Origin: CAYPIE01 sp964410665 | GTDB lineage: Bacteria; Planctomycetota; Planctomycetia; Gemmatales; Gemmataceae | Direction of reading: 5' to 3' | Assembly: GCA_964410665.1 (NCBI GenBank) | Contig: CAYPIE010000001.1 | Span: forward strand, 1-64,000 | Length of the DNA stretch: 64,000 nt | Shown here: in pieces, positions 42,916 through 51,531 of the stretch | Numbering within the stretch: the first letter of the stretch is position 1 | Layout: the number at the start of each line of letters is the position of its first letter | Position numbers and translations under genes: made by a program | Notes under the pieces: generated by a model | Seen by the model: the letters and a program-made list of their open reading frames with translations, nothing else | Told to the model about the DNA's origin: nothing | The model's database searches: none

Positions 42916-43605
42916 CTAGCCGCGTAACAGTAGGAACAGTGCAATTACCGTTCCCCACAATAGAAACGGCACACCAACAGCAAGTAAAATAAACCAGTGC
43001 AGATTTCTTGGTTTGACTGAATCCGGGGGCATCCCGGTCGTCGGCGGTGTGGGCGGAGGAAGACTTGGTTGAGCATCCACCTTGGCTGCACAATTGTCGG
43101 CTAAATTCCCTCGCCCCGGCCAAGAATGGGGTTCGGGCGAAGGAAATGGACCATTGCGAGCTCCAGCGATGGCTGCCACCAGCATCAATCCACTTCCTGC
43201 GAGTAACCACACCCAGCCAAGACCCAGCTGAGCAGTTCCTGCCGTCACTCCCTCCCGTTGTTGTGCTTGGACGCTCGCGAGGTACTCTGTTTCCTGCAGG
43301 GCCTGTTGCTGCGTATCGATCAGGCTCACGAGGAGAAAGACCAACACACTCAAGGTCATGACTGCCGAGAACGCGTATGCACGAATCAGTGTAAACATTA
43401 TGGCAATTGTGGCTAATCCTAGGGTAATGGCACCAAAGACACCGCGATCAAAGCTGTAAATGCTCTCGATGCTATCCGTATTCCCGATCGTTTTCGCAAC
43501 CACCAAGATGGGTTGCCGAATGCCGATCACTAGTGCAGCAAATCCCATTCCAGCAGTCAGTGCGAACGGCCAACGCCAGTGCCGTTTCGGTAGAGCAGGG
43601 GTCAT
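42916..43605 (-). CDS. Membrane protein of unknown function
   Basis: 229 residues from ATG 43605, with GAGGAA six bases upstream; the frame back to 43635 has no such site. Four membrane helices are likely: FALTAGMGFAALVIGI, GAITLGLATIAIMFTLIRAY, SAVMTLSVLVFLLVSLID, and VWLLAGSGLMLVAAIAGA. A soluble Pro-rich loop of about 50 residues leads to a last helix (WFILLAVGVPFLLWGTVIALFLLL). No conserved motif is recognised. Convergent with panD. Confidence 0.65.
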   Translation of the reverse strand: MTPALPKRHWRWPFALTAGMGFAALVIGIRQPILVVAKTIGNTDSIESIYSFDRGVFGAITLGLATIAIMFTLIRAYAFSAVMTLSVLVFLLVSLIDTQQQALQETEYLASVQAQQREGVTAGTAQLGLGWVWLLAGSGLMLVAAIAGARNGPFPSPEPHSWPGRGNLADNCAAKVDAQPSLPPPTPPTTGMPPDSVKPRNLHWFILLAVGVPFLLWGTVIALFLLLRG

Positions 43606-44320
43606 CGTGGGTTCCTCATGCACAGCAGCGACCAACAGTCATTTTTTCTGATCCATTCGTAAACCCCCGCCCCAGCCGCCATCGATCACCAACTGCCTTA
43701 AGGACGCGCATCAGCTGATGCCTATCTTCGCTACACACGCATCGCGATGGTAGTAAGACTTTCGCCACCTGGTGGCGGTGTTCCTCGTGAGATCAGGGAG
43801 CGAATCACGAGGTCCAGGATGCTCGGAAGATGCTCGGGCCTGATCCCATTCACTGTCACTTTATCGCCCTCAAGCCGCGGTCGCCATGGGATCAGAGATC
43901 GGTGACCCGCCTGATGAACCGGGGCAATTTCCACGGTCGCAGAGGGTCCGTCAATCGAGCGGTACTTCGCTGCGCTCAAAAAACTCCTACAAGCGGTTTT
44001 CGGAGTGTTTCCAAGGCTCGAAGGTGGCACGCTGATGCCGACAATCCGTAGGTTAACGAAGTCTTTTGCTAGGCCAGACCAGGCCTCATCCGACTTTGTG
44101 AAATTTTTCCCAAAGTAGGCTAGCCGAGGGTTTTGCCTCAGGTACAATTGCGGTTAACGGATGGACAGAGAGCACAAATTCTCCAAACTCACGGCGACAA
44201 TTCTTCCGTTGTTTCGCGGGCATAATGCTGTACCGCGATTCGTGGTTGCTCACCAACCCTCGCGTTGGAGACAGTCACCGCCCGACGGTTGGTACTTTGA
44301 CCAGTAGGGGAGTTTCCCAG
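43606..44320. other. Sparse region with one doubtful ORF
   Basis: About 715 bases between two small membrane protein genes. A minus-strand ORF (listed separately) is the only candidate gene. A compact 7-bp inverted repeat CGCCACC/GGTGGCG (43763-43777) lies within that ORF. No RNA gene, no repeat array, no good promoter seen by eye. Confidence 0.35.
43731..44147 (-). CDS. Doubtful hypothetical ORF
   Basis: Up to 138 residues, opening at TTG 44147 straight after an in-frame stop. The reading is protein-like in the second half (GDKVTVNGIRPEHLPSILDL, then VIRSLISRGTPPPGGE) and codon use resembles the neighbours. But there is no ATG start, no ribosome site and no recognised family. It could be a remnant of a longer gene. 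Confidence 0.3.
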   Translation of the reverse strand: MYLRQNPRLAYFGKNFTKSDEAWSGLAKDFVNLRIVGISVPPSSLGNTPKTACRSFLSAAKYRSIDGPSATVEIAPVHQAGHRSLIPWRPRLEGDKVTVNGIRPEHLPSILDLVIRSLISRGTPPPGGESLTTIAMRV

Positions 44321-44647
44321 ATGGAACCAGACACATCCCACTCAGCCCCAGCACGTGGGTTGGCGGTGGCTTCGGTGGGAATGGCATTTTTCAGTGGGCT
44401 TGTCTTCTGGTGGTTCCCCTTTGGCTTGCTCCTGGCAACAGCCTCATTGACTCTTGGAGTCATTTGTTACTTACTCGGTATTCGCGGTAGCTATCGGAAC
44501 GATCCCGACGAGGGTGAGTACCTTAATCTAGGTATAGTCGGTGGGGCCCTTGCGGTTGCCAGTCTCAGCTTCATTATTGGTATGTACAAGGGTATTCAAA
44601 CCATTATGGGAACAGGAACCGGCTTCAATTTGCCGTTTCTCAACTGA
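44321..44647 (+). CDS. Small membrane protein
   Basis: 108 residues from ATG 44321, with GGGGAG eight bases upstream; the frame back to 44225 lacks a site. Two or three membrane helices: GLAVASVGMAFFSGLVFWW, FGLLLATASLTLGVICYLLG and LGIVGGALAVASLSFIIGMY, with a short polar loop RGSYRNDPDEGEYLN between them. The layout resembles DUF4190-like membrane proteins, but the match is loose. Role unknown; it lies just before the complex III operon and reads the same way. Confidence 0.6.
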   Translation: MEPDTSHSAPARGLAVASVGMAFFSGLVFWWFPFGLLLATASLTLGVICYLLGIRGSYRNDPDEGEYLNLGIVGGALAVASLSFIIGMYKGIQTIMGTGTGFNLPFLN

Positions 44648-44752
44648 ACCCAGAAGGAATGACCGACCACGGGTTTGTTTGCAAGACGCCCGCGTGTCAA
44701 GGTTTTCCACCCTGATCCATCTGATCATTCCATGTCTGTGGAGGTGGCAGAA

Positions 44753-45442
44753 ATGCCGCAGATTTTTCACCGAAGTATGAACTCTGTCGCCAAGACGCTC
44801 ATACTCGGATTTCCCCTTATTGCCGGAACTTTAGGAGTGAGCCTGGCGGTATTTTACCGTTCGGGGTACGCAACCGGGGCTTATGATGTCGTGCAGCAAC
44901 CGGTGCCCTTCTCCCATCAACATCATGTTGGTGAACTCGGGATCGATTGTCGTTACTGTCATACCGCGGTGGAAGAGTCCTCCTACGCCGGGATCCCGCC
45001 GACGAAAACCTGCATGAATTGTCACCAGCAGATGTGGGTTGGAGCGGAATTACTTGGCACGGTCCGTGACAGTTACGCGACCAACGAGTCTATTCGCTGG
45101 AACAAAGTGCACAACGTTCCTGACTACACCTATTTCAACCACAGCATCCACGTCAATAAGGGGGTCGGCTGCGTCGAGTGCCACGGCCGACTCGACCAAA
45201 TGCCCCTGGTCTGGCAGACCAAGACCCTGCTCATGGAGTGGTGTATCGCCTGCCACCGCGAACCTGAGGAGCACCTCCGGCCCCGCGATGAGGTGTACAA
45301 TCTCCGCTGGCAGCCGTCGGACGTTATTAACCCCGACGACAACAAACCCTACACCCAAGAAACCCTCGGTGCCAAGCTCAAGGAGCAGTACCACGTCCGG
45401 GACTCCATGACCCTGACCAGTTGTTCGATGTGCCATCGCTAA
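44753..45442 (+). CDS. actA: Alternative complex III subunit A, pentahaem cytochrome c
   Basis: 229 residues from ATG 44753, chosen for the site GGAGGTGG just upstream; longer frames lack it. One N-terminal membrane helix (LILGFPLIAGTLGVSLAVFY) anchors a periplasmic domain with five CxxCH haem sites: CRYCH, CMNCH, CVECH, CIACH and CSMCH. HQHHVGELGIDCRYCH and FNHSIHVNKGVGC are typical ActA phrases. It passes electrons from the quinol-oxidising subunits toward a cytochrome c or directly to the oxidase. First gene of actABCDEF; the downstream genes follow without terminators. Confidence 0.95.
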   Translation: MPQIFHRSMNSVAKTLILGFPLIAGTLGVSLAVFYRSGYATGAYDVVQQPVPFSHQHHVGELGIDCRYCHTAVEESSYAGIPPTKTCMNCHQQMWVGAELLGTVRDSYATNESIRWNKVHNVPDYTYFNHSIHVNKGVGCVECHGRLDQMPLVWQTKTLLMEWCIACHREPEEHLRPRDEVYNLRWQPSDVINPDDNKPYTQETLGAKLKEQYHVRDSMTLTSCSMCHR

Positions 45443-45490
45443 CCCGGCCCTGGCAGCCCGCTCGATGATGGAAGGGATATAACTACGCAC

Positions 45491-48400
45491 ATGGCTACCG
45501 ACACACACCGATCACCTGCCGCCGACGGAGCCCAGGCACCCCAAGGCGGTCCCGATTACTGGCGCAGCCTCGAAGAACATATGGACACGCCGGAATTCCG
45601 CGAAATGCTCTATCGCGAATTCCCGGAGGACGCAACGGAGTGGACCGACCCGGTTTCTCGGCGCCACTTTTTGCAACTCATGGGTGCCTCGCTTGCCTTG
45701 GGCGTCGGCATCGGCTGTTCACCGCGACCGGCGCCGTTGGGCGTCATCATGCCCTATGTGACCCAGCCAGATCTGATCGTCCCGGGCAATCCCCTTTTCT
45801 TTGCTACCGCGCTGAACCTCAGCGGGACCGCCCTTGGCGTGTTGGTCAAAAGCCGTGAAGGTCGGCCAATCAAGATCGAGGGCAACCCCAGCCATCCGTC
45901 GAGCCAGGGTCGCACCGATCTGCTCGCCCAGGCGGCTATCTTGACCATGTACGACCCCGACCGCTCAAAGCGGATCACCCAAAACGGCGTACCCGCCAGC
46001 TGGGAAGGGGCTCAGGAAGCACTCAAGACAGCCGTCGAGAACCGGCGTGAGGCCAAAGGCAAAGGCATCCGCCTGCTCACCGAGTCGATTTCCTCCCCAA
46101 CGTTGGTCGACCAGATTCAACGCTTCCTTAAGCAACACCCCGAGGCAAAGTGGGTCCAGTACGAACCAGTCAACCGCGACAACGTCCATGAGGGGGCCCG
46201 CCGCGCTTTTGGCCAGGTGGTGACCCCGGTCTACCAGTTTGACAAGGCCAAGGTCGTGTTAGCCCTGGACCACGACTTCACCAACAGTGGCCCCGGTTGT
46301 GTCCGCTACGCTGGCGATTTTATGGCCAAGCGGCGAGTCCGTAAGGATGATCGCGACGGGGTGAAGCCCGAGGCGATGAACCGGCTCTACGTCGTCGAGA
46401 CCATGCCCTCGCCCACGGGAGCAAGCAGTGACCACCGCCTGCCACTGACTCCCTTACAGTTGGAGTCATTTGCACGGACCCTGGCGAGCGAACTTGGGGT
46501 CGAAAATGTTCCTCAGCCTGGGGCATTGCCCAAGCTCGCCCAGAACTGGGTCAAGCCACTGGCCGATGACCTCAAGGAGAAGGGCAAAAATGCTCTGGTG
46601 AGCGTTGGTGACCACTTGTCAGCGTCGGTGCATGCCCTGGTTCACGCGATCAATCTCAAGCTGGGCAATACCGGTGAGACGGTCAAGTATGTCGAGCCGA
46701 TCGACGCACAGCCGTCCAACCAGAACGAGGATCTACGCCAGCTGACTCAGGAGATGAATGATGGCACCTGCGAGGTGCTCATCATGCTCAACACCAACCC
46801 GGTCTACACCGCCCCGGTCGACATCGACTTCCGTTCTGCCTTGAAAACGCTGTCGCTGGACAAGAAGCGTGTCTCTTTCCACTTGGACGTGTACCAGGAC
46901 GAGACCGCTGTCCTGAGCAATTGGCACCTGCCGGCGGCTTTCGACCTGGAGCGCTGGGGTGATGGTCGAGGCCATGACGGCACCGTGGCCCTGATGCAAC
47001 CTCTGATTGCGCCGCTCTACGACGGGATCTCGCCGATCGAGCTCATGTCGGTGTTGCTGGTCGAGGCCGCCCAGGACGGCCGAGAGGTCGTGCGCAACCA
47101 CTGGCGTGAGGTGTGGAAGCAGGAGCAGCGTACCGGTGACTTCGAGTCGTTCTGGCAAAGCAGCCTCCGTGAAGGGGTCGTCCGTGACACTGCCCGTGCT
47201 GAGGTCGAGAATCTTACCCTCCAGGCCAATTGGTCCGAGGGTGACGAGCCGATCGATCCGGCAAAAGGCTTGGAGATTGCCTTCCGGCCCGACCCGTGCA
47301 TTTACGACGGGAGATTCGCGAACAACGGCTGGCTGCAAGAGGTCCCCAAACCGATCACCAAGATCACTTGGGGCAACGTGGTGTTTATGAGCCCGCGTAA
47401 AGCCAAGGAGTACGGCTTCTCGGTCACGCCAGTCTCGCTCTTTATGGGCAAGACGGCTGGCGAGCGTGGCCGTGGCGAAGTCGACTTGGTTCAACTTAGC
47501 TACCAGGGCCGTCGCATCGTTGCGCCGGTGTGGATCCTGCCTGGGCACCCGGACGAGGCAATCACTGTGCACCTCGGCTTCGGCCGCAAGATCTTCAGCC
47601 GCGACGAGGATTTTTCTGGCTACGCCCGGGTCGCTAACGAAATCGGCTTTAATGCCTACTCCATCCGTACCAGTGATGGCCTGTGGAACGGCTCCGGAGT
47701 CGACCTGGACAAAACCGGTGAGACGGACGATGTCGCCTGTGTGCAGATGCACCACAACATGGAGGGCCGCAAGCCAGTGCGGCGCGGCAACCTCGAAGAG
47801 TATCAGGAGGGTTCCTTCGACTTCGTCAAGATCCCCTCAACTGCGGCCAACGAGGTCGACCTGTTCAACCAGAACCTGCCCCTCAATGACCTGATCCAGT
47901 CCGAACACGGGCATGACCACGATCACGAACATGAGGACGAAGGCCACGACGAGGGGCATCATGACCATGATTCACGACTGGTACCGCTGACGGTCTATCC
48001 AGACATGAATCACTACAAGGATCAGCGGCGCTGGTCGATGGCTATCGACCTGACCTCGTGCACCGGATGTAATGCATGTATGGTCGCCTGCCAGGCGGAG
48101 AACAACATCCCGATCGTGGGCAAGACCGAGGTCACCCGCGGCCGCGAGATGCACTGGATCCGTATCGACCGCTACTACAAGGGGGAACCCGAGGACAGCG
48201 CTTCGATCGATACCTATCTCCAACCGGTACCGTGCCAGCAGTGCGAGAAGGCGCCCTGCGAGCTGGTCTGTCCGGTGGGGGCTACCGTGCACAGTGCCGA
48301 CGGCCTCAATGATATGGTGTATAACCGCTGCGTCGGCACCCGTTACTGCTCCAACAATTGCCCGTACAAGGTTCGCCGCTTCAATTTCTTTAGCTACGCT

Positions 48401-48793
48401 GACTACACCACCGAAGTGCTCAAGCTCGGGCGGAACCCCGAAGTGACGGTGCGCAGCCGCGGCATCATGGAGAAATGCACCTACTGTGTGCAGCGGATCC
48501 GTGCCGCCGAGATCGTTACCGAACGGGAGTACGCCGCCGGGAAGCGCAAAGAGCCCAAGATCGAGGACGGCGAGATCCTCACCGCCTGTCAGTCGGCTTG
48601 TCCGACCGGTGCGATCGTCTTTGGCGACTTGGCCGACACAAGCAGTGTGGTCCGCCGCTGGAAGGAAGAGCCGCTCAACTATGGCCTCCTGGCGGAGCTC
48701 AATACCATGCCGCGGACTACCTACCTCGCGTCCGTGCGCAACCCCAATCCGAATATGCCCCAGCAGCCGACCACCAAAGCGGGAGGTGAGTGA
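45491..48793 (+). CDS. actB: Alternative complex III subunit B, Mo-bis-MGD-like/FeS protein
   Basis: 1100 residues. A Tat-type signal region (SRRHFLQLMGASLALGVGIG) is set back about 55 residues from the N-terminus, as usual for ActB. The first ~800 residues resemble molybdopterin oxidoreductases, which in ActB bind no cofactor. The C-terminal ~270 residues carry four iron-sulfur clusters, visible as CTGCNACMVACQAE, CQQCEKAPCELVCPVGA, CVGTRYCSNNCPYKVRR and CTYCVQRI with CQSACPTGA. Between the domains is a strongly histidine/acid-rich stretch (about residues 803-828, with HDHDHEHEDE), which I regard as unusual. It carries electrons from the quinol subunits to ActA. Confidence 0.95.
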   Translation: MATDTHRSPAADGAQAPQGGPDYWRSLEEHMDTPEFREMLYREFPEDATEWTDPVSRRHFLQLMGASLALGVGIGCSPRPAPLGVIMPYVTQPDLIVPGNPLFFATALNLSGTALGVLVKSREGRPIKIEGNPSHPSSQGRTDLLAQAAILTMYDPDRSKRITQNGVPASWEGAQEALKTAVENRREAKGKGIRLLTESISSPTLVDQIQRFLKQHPEAKWVQYEPVNRDNVHEGARRAFGQVVTPVYQFDKAKVVLALDHDFTNSGPGCVRYAGDFMAKRRVRKDDRDGVKPEAMNRLYVVETMPSPTGASSDHRLPLTPLQLESFARTLASELGVENVPQPGALPKLAQNWVKPLADDLKEKGKNALVSVGDHLSASVHALVHAINLKLGNTGETVKYVEPIDAQPSNQNEDLRQLTQEMNDGTCEVLIMLNTNPVYTAPVDIDFRSALKTLSLDKKRVSFHLDVYQDETAVLSNWHLPAAFDLERWGDGRGHDGTVALMQPLIAPLYDGISPIELMSVLLVEAAQDGREVVRNHWREVWKQEQRTGDFESFWQSSLREGVVRDTARAEVENLTLQANWSEGDEPIDPAKGLEIAFRPDPCIYDGRFANNGWLQEVPKPITKITWGNVVFMSPRKAKEYGFSVTPVSLFMGKTAGERGRGEVDLVQLSYQGRRIVAPVWILPGHPDEAITVHLGFGRKIFSRDEDFSGYARVANEIGFNAYSIRTSDGLWNGSGVDLDKTGETDDVACVQMHHNMEGRKPVRRGNLEEYQEGSFDFVKIPSTAANEVDLFNQNLPLNDLIQSEHGHDHDHEHEDEGHDEGHHDHDSRLVPLTVYPDMNHYKDQRRWSMAIDLTSCTGCNACMVACQAENNIPIVGKTEVTRGREMHWIRIDRYYKGEPEDSASIDTYLQPVPCQQCEKAPCELVCPVGATVHSADGLNDMVYNRCVGTRYCSNNCPYKVRRFNFFSYADYTTEVLKLGRNPEVTVRSRGIMEKCTYCVQRIRAAEIVTEREYAAGKRKEPKIEDGEILTACQSACPTGAIVFGDLADTSSVVRRWKEEPLNYGLLAELNTMPRTTYLASVRNPNPNMPQQPTTKAGGE

Positions 48794-48796
48794 CGC

Positions 48797-50212
48797 ATGG
48801 CAACGATTGAAACCGAAGGTCAGGTACCCAAGCAGGATCAAGATACCGAGGAACTGATCGGCGGGGATCATAATCTGGCCTCCGTCACCTCGGGGATTGG
48901 TGACATTGTCACCGGCGAACAGAAAACACCGGCGCCATGGTGGTTCACCATGGGCCTGGCCTTGGTGCTATGTGCCATCTTCTTACAGTCGGTGGGTTAC
49001 CTGCTGTGGTACGGCACGGGGGTGTGGGGGTTGAATGTCCCGGCTGCCTGGGGCTTCGCGATCATCAACTTCGTCTGGTGGATCGGCATCGGCCACGCCG
49101 GCACCCTGATCTCGGCAATCCTGCTGTTATTCCACCAAAAATGGCGGACCAGTATTAACCGTTTCGCCGAGGCGATGACGCTGTTCGCGGTGATGTGTGC
49201 AGGGATGTTCCCGCTGCTGCACATGGGCCGCCCATGGTTCGCCTATTGGCTGTACCCGTACCCTAACACCATCGGCTACTGGCCTCAATTCCGTAGTCCG
49301 CTGGTCTGGGACGTGTTCGCGGTATCGACGTACTTCACCGTATCGTTGATTTTCTGGTACGTAGGCTTGGTACCCGACCTGGCCACCCTGCGCGACCGAG
49401 CCAAGGGCCGCATCCAACGGACCTTCTACGGCCTCTTATCACTCGGCTGGCGCGGCTCGGCGTACCACTGGCGGCGCTATGAGAAGGTGTACTTGATCCT
49501 GGCTGGCCTCTCGACCCCGCTCGTGTTGTCGGTGCACACAGTGGTGTCCTTCGACTTCGCCGTGGCGATTGTGCCGCTGTGGCACGCGACGATCTTCCCG
49601 CCGTTTTTCGTCGCCGGGGCCATCTTCTCTGGGTTCGCCATGGTCATCGTCTTGGCCATCCCGCTTAGGAACTGGTACGGCTTGAAGAATTTCATTACCC
49701 GCAAACACCTGGACAACTCGGCGAAGGTGATGTTGGCCACCGGCATGATCGTCTGTTACGGCTACTTCAGCGAGATCTGGCTGGCCTGGTATAGCCATGC
49801 CACCTACGAGGTGCAGACCACCGAGCAGCGGGTGTTCGGGCCCTACGGCTGGTCCTACTGGGCACTCATCACCTGTAACTTCGTGGTGCCACAGTTGCTC
49901 TGGTTCAAGCGGGTCCGCATGAGCGACTTCTGGCTGATGTCGGTTTCACTTGTGGTTTTGCTGGGCATGTGGTTCGAGCGCTATGTGATTGTGATCACGC
50001 TGACCCGGGAGTACATGCCGTCGATGTGGGGCCACTACTCGCCGACCTTCTACGACTACAGCCTGTTCGCCGGGACGATGGGCGTGTTCTTGTTCCTGTT
50101 CCTGCTATTCTGCCGCTTCCTGCCGATGATCTCGATCACCGAGATGCGTGAGCTCTTGCCGCACAAGGCGGGCGGACGCGACGGGCACGGCACAATGGAG
50201 GGCCCTCCATGA
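48797..50212 (+). CDS. actC: Alternative complex III subunit C (NrfD-like)
   Basis: 471 residues, starting three bases after actB. An NrfD/PsrC-type membrane protein with about ten helices; visible segments include WFTMGLALVLCAIFLQSVGY, AWGFAIINFVWWIGIGHAGT, and AGMFPLLHMGRPWFAYWLYP. WWIGIGHAGT with GRPW is a conserved patch in quinol-binding NrfD-like subunits of complex III. It is one of two such subunits (with ActF) that oxidise menaquinol. It overlaps actD by four bases (ATGA). Confidence 0.94.
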   Translation: MATIETEGQVPKQDQDTEELIGGDHNLASVTSGIGDIVTGEQKTPAPWWFTMGLALVLCAIFLQSVGYLLWYGTGVWGLNVPAAWGFAIINFVWWIGIGHAGTLISAILLLFHQKWRTSINRFAEAMTLFAVMCAGMFPLLHMGRPWFAYWLYPYPNTIGYWPQFRSPLVWDVFAVSTYFTVSLIFWYVGLVPDLATLRDRAKGRIQRTFYGLLSLGWRGSAYHWRRYEKVYLILAGLSTPLVLSVHTVVSFDFAVAIVPLWHATIFPPFFVAGAIFSGFAMVIVLAIPLRNWYGLKNFITRKHLDNSAKVMLATGMIVCYGYFSEIWLAWYSHATYEVQTTEQRVFGPYGWSYWALITCNFVVPQLLWFKRVRMSDFWLMSVSLVVLLGMWFERYVIVITLTREYMPSMWGHYSPTFYDYSLFAGTMGVFLFLFLLFCRFLPMISITEMRELLPHKAGGRDGHGTMEGPP

Positions 50213-50763
50213 GTGCACATGACGATCAACCGAAGACCTACGGCCTGCTGGCGGAGTTCGAGACCCCGGACCAGCTCATCGAGGCAGTTGGCAAGGCCCG
50301 CGAGGCGGGATACCGGAAGATTGATGGGTACTCCCCGTACCCACTGCCAGGCGTGGCCGACAAGCTGGGATTCGGTTTCTCCGAGATGGCCATTGTTATG
50401 CTTCTCGGCGGCCTGATCGGCGGTACCTCGGGTTTCCTGATGCAGTACTGGACGCAGGCCATCGACTACCCGATTAACGTCGGTGGTCGGCCGCTCAACA
50501 GCTGGCCGTCGTTCATTCCGGTGACGTTTGAGATGACCATCCTGACGGCTGCGTTGACCGGCGTGTTTGGCATGATTGCCCTGAATGGCTTGCCGCAGTT
50601 TTATCATCCGCTTTTTAACGTGGAGCGGTTTGCCCGAGCATCGCAGGATCGTTTCTTTCTCTGTATCGAAGCGAAAGATCGCCAGTTTGACCTTCAGGAA
50701 ACCAAGGGCTTTCTCGAATCGCTCGGACCGATGGACAGCGTAATCGAGGTGCCTTACGAATGA
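50209..50763 (+). CDS. actD: Alternative complex III subunit D (DUF3341)
   Basis: 184 residues with the DUF3341 pattern: YGLLAEFETPDQLIEAVGKA followed by GYRKIDGYSPYPLPGV near the start, two membrane helices (MAIVMLLGGLIGGTSGFLM; EMTILTAALTGVFGMIALNG), then a soluble end with LGPMDSVIEVPYE. Structural subunit of complex III without a cofactor. ATGA overlaps on both sides (actC, actE) point to coupled translation. Confidence 0.93.
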   Translation: MSAHDDQPKTYGLLAEFETPDQLIEAVGKAREAGYRKIDGYSPYPLPGVADKLGFGFSEMAIVMLLGGLIGGTSGFLMQYWTQAIDYPINVGGRPLNSWPSFIPVTFEMTILTAALTGVFGMIALNGLPQFYHPLFNVERFARASQDRFFLCIEAKDRQFDLQETKGFLESLGPMDSVIEVPYE

Positions 50764-51527
50764 ATAGACAAATGGCCATAAATACTTGTAGCTCTCGCCG
50801 TCTGGCCTGCCTGGGCATTTTCATTTTGTCGGCGTTGATGCCCGCGTGTATGCAGCGAATGGCCGAGCAGCCCTATTACCGGCCTCTGGTGCCGAGTAAA
50901 TTTTTCGAGGATGGTCGCTCCGCTCGACCCCTTGAACGCGGTGTTGTTGCTCGTGGGCAGCTACTCGACGACCACCCACTAATGACCGGGCTAACCCCCG
51001 AGGCCCGTGCCAAGCAATTTGACCCGCTGCCCCCGGATGGGGAAGGAGTCGCTGAGCGGATCGATCCAGACCCCGCCGCACCCTTTAGCGTCAAGAACTA
51101 CGTCGATGACTTCCCCATCCCGATTAACAAGACTACGTTGAAGCGAGGTGAGAGTCTCTACTCCGGCTTCTGTGCGATGTGCCATGGGCCTCTTGGCAAC
51201 GGTCGGGGCAAGATCTGGGAGCGTGGCTATCTCAAGCCAACCTCGTTCTTGGATGAGAACTCGCACGGCTTCAGTCGCTGGCGTCTGGATGTGGCCATGA
51301 ACCCATACAACCTTCAGGACGCTGAATCGTACGCCCCGGTTGGCTACATTTATGAGGTCATCACTCGGGGCTACGGCGGCATGCCGAGCTACTCTTCCCA
51401 GATCAAGCCGGAAGACCGTTGGTCGATTATCGCCTATGTGCGGGCCCTACAGCTGAGTCGCACTGCCACCGTCAAGGATCTGCCCGAGGACGAGCAGTCG
51501 GCCATCCAAGAGCAACTCGGAGAATGA
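50760..51527 (+). CDS. actE: Alternative complex III subunit E, monohaem cytochrome c
   Basis: 255 residues from ATG 50760 (ATGA with actD). A lipoprotein-type signal ends in ALMPACMQRM. One cytochrome c domain with haem site CAMCHGPLGNGRG and a distal Met in GYGGMPSYSSQI. It is membrane-anchored at the outer face and is the last electron carrier of complex III before the oxidase. YRPLVPSKFFEDGRSARPL near the N-terminus is a typical ActE opening. Confidence 0.93.
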   Translation: MNRQMAINTCSSRRLACLGIFILSALMPACMQRMAEQPYYRPLVPSKFFEDGRSARPLERGVVARGQLLDDHPLMTGLTPEARAKQFDPLPPDGEGVAERIDPDPAAPFSVKNYVDDFPIPINKTTLKRGESLYSGFCAMCHGPLGNGRGKIWERGYLKPTSFLDENSHGFSRWRLDVAMNPYNLQDAESYAPVGYIYEVITRGYGGMPSYSSQIKPEDRWSIIAYVRALQLSRTATVKDLPEDEQSAIQEQLGE

Positions 51528-51531
51528 ACCC

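Noticed and set aside
43763..43777. CGCCACC/GGTGGCG inverted repeat as a terminator
   Set aside because: Almost no loop is possible (one base) and it lies within a doubtful ORF, not after a supported gene.
46733..48871. Long minus-strand ORFs of 340 and 299 residues opposite actB
   Set aside because: Opposite a gene with many conserved cysteine motifs; GC-rich codon bias produces open antisense frames.
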